Of a DNA stretch of 64,000 nt, positions 62,554-64,000 are shown one piece after another. Each line of letters starts with the position of its first letter. The first letter of the stretch is position 1. The DNA lies in NCBI RefSeq assembly GCF_046630445.1, contig NC_092341.1:256976501-257040500 (forward strand), in the 5' to 3' direction. The position numbers and the translations under genes were made by a program. The notes under the pieces are model-generated. The model saw nothing but the letters and a program-made list of their open reading frames with translations, was not told the origin of the DNA and ran no database searches. The stretch comes from Rutidosis leptorrhynchoides. Its lineage: Eukaryota > Streptophyta > Magnoliopsida > Asterales > Asteraceae.

Positions 62554-63159
62554 AAAGTTGTGAGAATGTAAATTGCGATAATTAAATTGCGATAAATAAA
62601 ATGTAATCAGTTAGCTAGGAACAATTAGCTAGGAACAGTTAGCGTGGATTCTTAACAAAATTTCTCATAGTTAATTTGTTTGTTTCTAAAAAATTTTATT
62701 TTGTCAAATGTTTTCTTCATTATGCCACTTGTTGGATTCAGATAAATCAAAATCCAAATATGAAATTGGATGAATATGGTTATTCTGTGGTGAACGGATA
62801 CGTGTATCGTTGGATGTAAATAGGATAGTAAATGACTGTTGAATCAGATTTGAAAGAATGTACAGTGTAACTTATTAATGTGAAATCTAAATATTCCTCG
62901 GGTATTACCTACCCGTTAAAATATTTTCACCATTAACAGTTTGTACGAAAGAATTTTTAATTACAATCTTTGTGAAAATATACTTACATATATATTTTCT
63001 TCAGATGTAATTCATGGATTTAATGAGTTAATATAGTATTAAACTCATTTGGTTTACCGTCAAAGCTAGAATACATAATCTCTAAAACTTTTAGAAACCA
63101 CATATTCTTCGCAGAATATTTCTTCAATGAAGTTACGAATTAATACTTCATCGTTCATT

Positions 63160-63710
63160 ATTGTTGGTACTCCTTGGTATCTATGGTGTGTATGACGTTG
63201 ATGTTCGTGTGACAGATTGTGAAGTTGAGGTTTGCAATGCAGTTGTTGTTGGTGGTGGTAATGGTACTGTTGGCATTGATGATGGTGGTGTTGGTTATGC
63301 TGCTGGTGTTTATAACCTTTGTACCATATTCTCCAAAGCCACTACCCGAGCGCGAAACTCATTAACTTCTTCTATTACACCGGGGTGATTGTCGGTTCAG
63401 ACGAGCGGATAAATATGATCTAGAATTTGGTATAGTATATAATCGTGACGAGATACTCTGGAAATGAAAGAGAAAATAATATTACGAACAGGTTCGCCGG
63501 TAAGTGCTTCAGGTTCATCGCCAAGAGGTAAATTCGGTTGGTGGAAGGGATCGCCTTCTTCTCGTCTCCATTGATTAAGTCGACTACGAACCCATCAGAT
63601 GAATTGGGGATGACTGATTGGTTGATTCATTCTGGTGACACTGATAGGTGAAACTCCATATCGGAATAGCTGTCGGAATCCGAGGAATTCGAACTGGTTG
63701 AGGGATTCAT
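63160..63710 (-). pseudogene. Decayed leader ORF or gag N-terminus of element D
   Basis: The minus strand from ATG at 63710 reads MNPSTSSNSSDSDSYSDMEF, Ser/Asp-rich, then a stop. In another frame it continues WVRSRLNQWRREEGDPF, EPVRNIIFSFISRVSRHDYI and a leucine-rich, coiled-coil-like VNEFRARVVALENMVQRL, with stops between. A Thr/Pro-rich tail follows. The architecture suggests the N-terminal part of a retrotransposon structural protein, but I do not recognise the family. Confidence 0.35.
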
Positions 63711-64000
63711 CTCATACGATCAGATGAAGGACTTTTCGATAAGAAATAGATTATAGGATGTAGATTAGTACCCTACAATACATAATTTACATATGCATAT
63801 ATAATACTAAAATTCCATAAGTTACGGAGGAATCTACGAAATCTGTCAGGCAAAGGTAACAATAACAGATACGCTAAGATATGAATTTGCAGATACGCTA
63901 AGATACGAATTTTATCTATACACTATTCATGCAATCAATGCAATAAGATGTGTCTAGACTAAGAATGATAAGCAGATAATTTCCTAAGGATGATAAGCAG

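Larger units (their letters stand above)
60284..64000 (-). mobile_element. Internal region of element D, no pol visible
   Basis: In an autonomous copy, integrase and chromodomain should be next to the PPT. Here 60284-62270 has no such motif on either strand. 62281-62466 matches part of the tandem-complex LTR (around 18995-19175). 62470-62553 is a 42-bp tandem repeat. 62903-62918 has TTACCTACCCGTTAAA, a sequence also found in the leader and PPT areas of the tandem complex. 63160-63710 holds a decayed minus-strand frame. The primer site and 5' LTR lie outside the window. It is probably a non-autonomous (LARD-like) derivative. Confidence 0.5.

Overview
The window is eukaryotic nuclear DNA from a flowering plant, most likely a eudicot and possibly Asteraceae. 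The evidence is one intron-containing E-class MADS-box gene set in a deep nest of Ty3/gypsy LTR retrotransposons with plant-type initiator-Met tRNA primer sites and chromodomain integrases. The family-level guess is an inference from the overall look of the repeats. No bacterial-style operons, rRNA genes, true tRNA genes or CRISPR arrays were seen.

Layout. 1-1445: tail and 3' LTR of an Athila/Tat-like element that extends off the left edge. It sits inside the 5' LTR of element E1 (1446-11105), a gag-only element with no pol. E1's 3' LTR holds a 3.7 kb solo LTR (6958-10694, target duplication TCGTG). E1 is itself inserted in the 5' LTR of element C (11106-44941, plus strand, decayed Tekay/Del-type chromovirus). 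C's 3' LTR is split by a 26.6 kb minus-strand complex (17912-44471, target duplication CTATG) built as LTR-internal-LTR-internal-LTR. The second internal unit carries a further solo LTR (31874-35299, target duplication TTTGT). 44942-47152 is a relict of a Tat/Ogre-like element. 48236-51549 is the SEPALLATA-like gene with eight exons. 51550-54235 holds its 3' flank and degraded LTR pieces. 54236-64000 is a minus-strand long LTR cut by another long-LTR element (LTR 56222-60246), whose visible internal part shows no pol.

Main points of interest. (1) The retrotransposon family of the tandem complex carries two extra sense-strand reading frames between primer site and gag: an acidic-repeat protein (ORF1) and an F-box protein of the At2g35280/At1g67623 type (ORF2). 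Both are open in unit B, and each is broken by one stop in unit A. (2) The two-unit array is bounded by one target duplication, and both units share several stop codons. Both facts fit unequal recombination at the locus. (3) A 14-nt hairpin with a TTTT loop lies about 320-380 nt from the 3' end in the LTRs whose 3' ends are intact. Nine LTR copies carry it, and its innermost base pair changes in a compensated way between families (C-G, G-C, A-T). (4) Short palindromic iterons sit in two otherwise different LTR families.

The only host gene I can support is the MADS-box gene. Its reconstructed exons total 768 bp (255 codons plus stop), with GT-AG introns throughout. All retroelement pol genes in view are broken.
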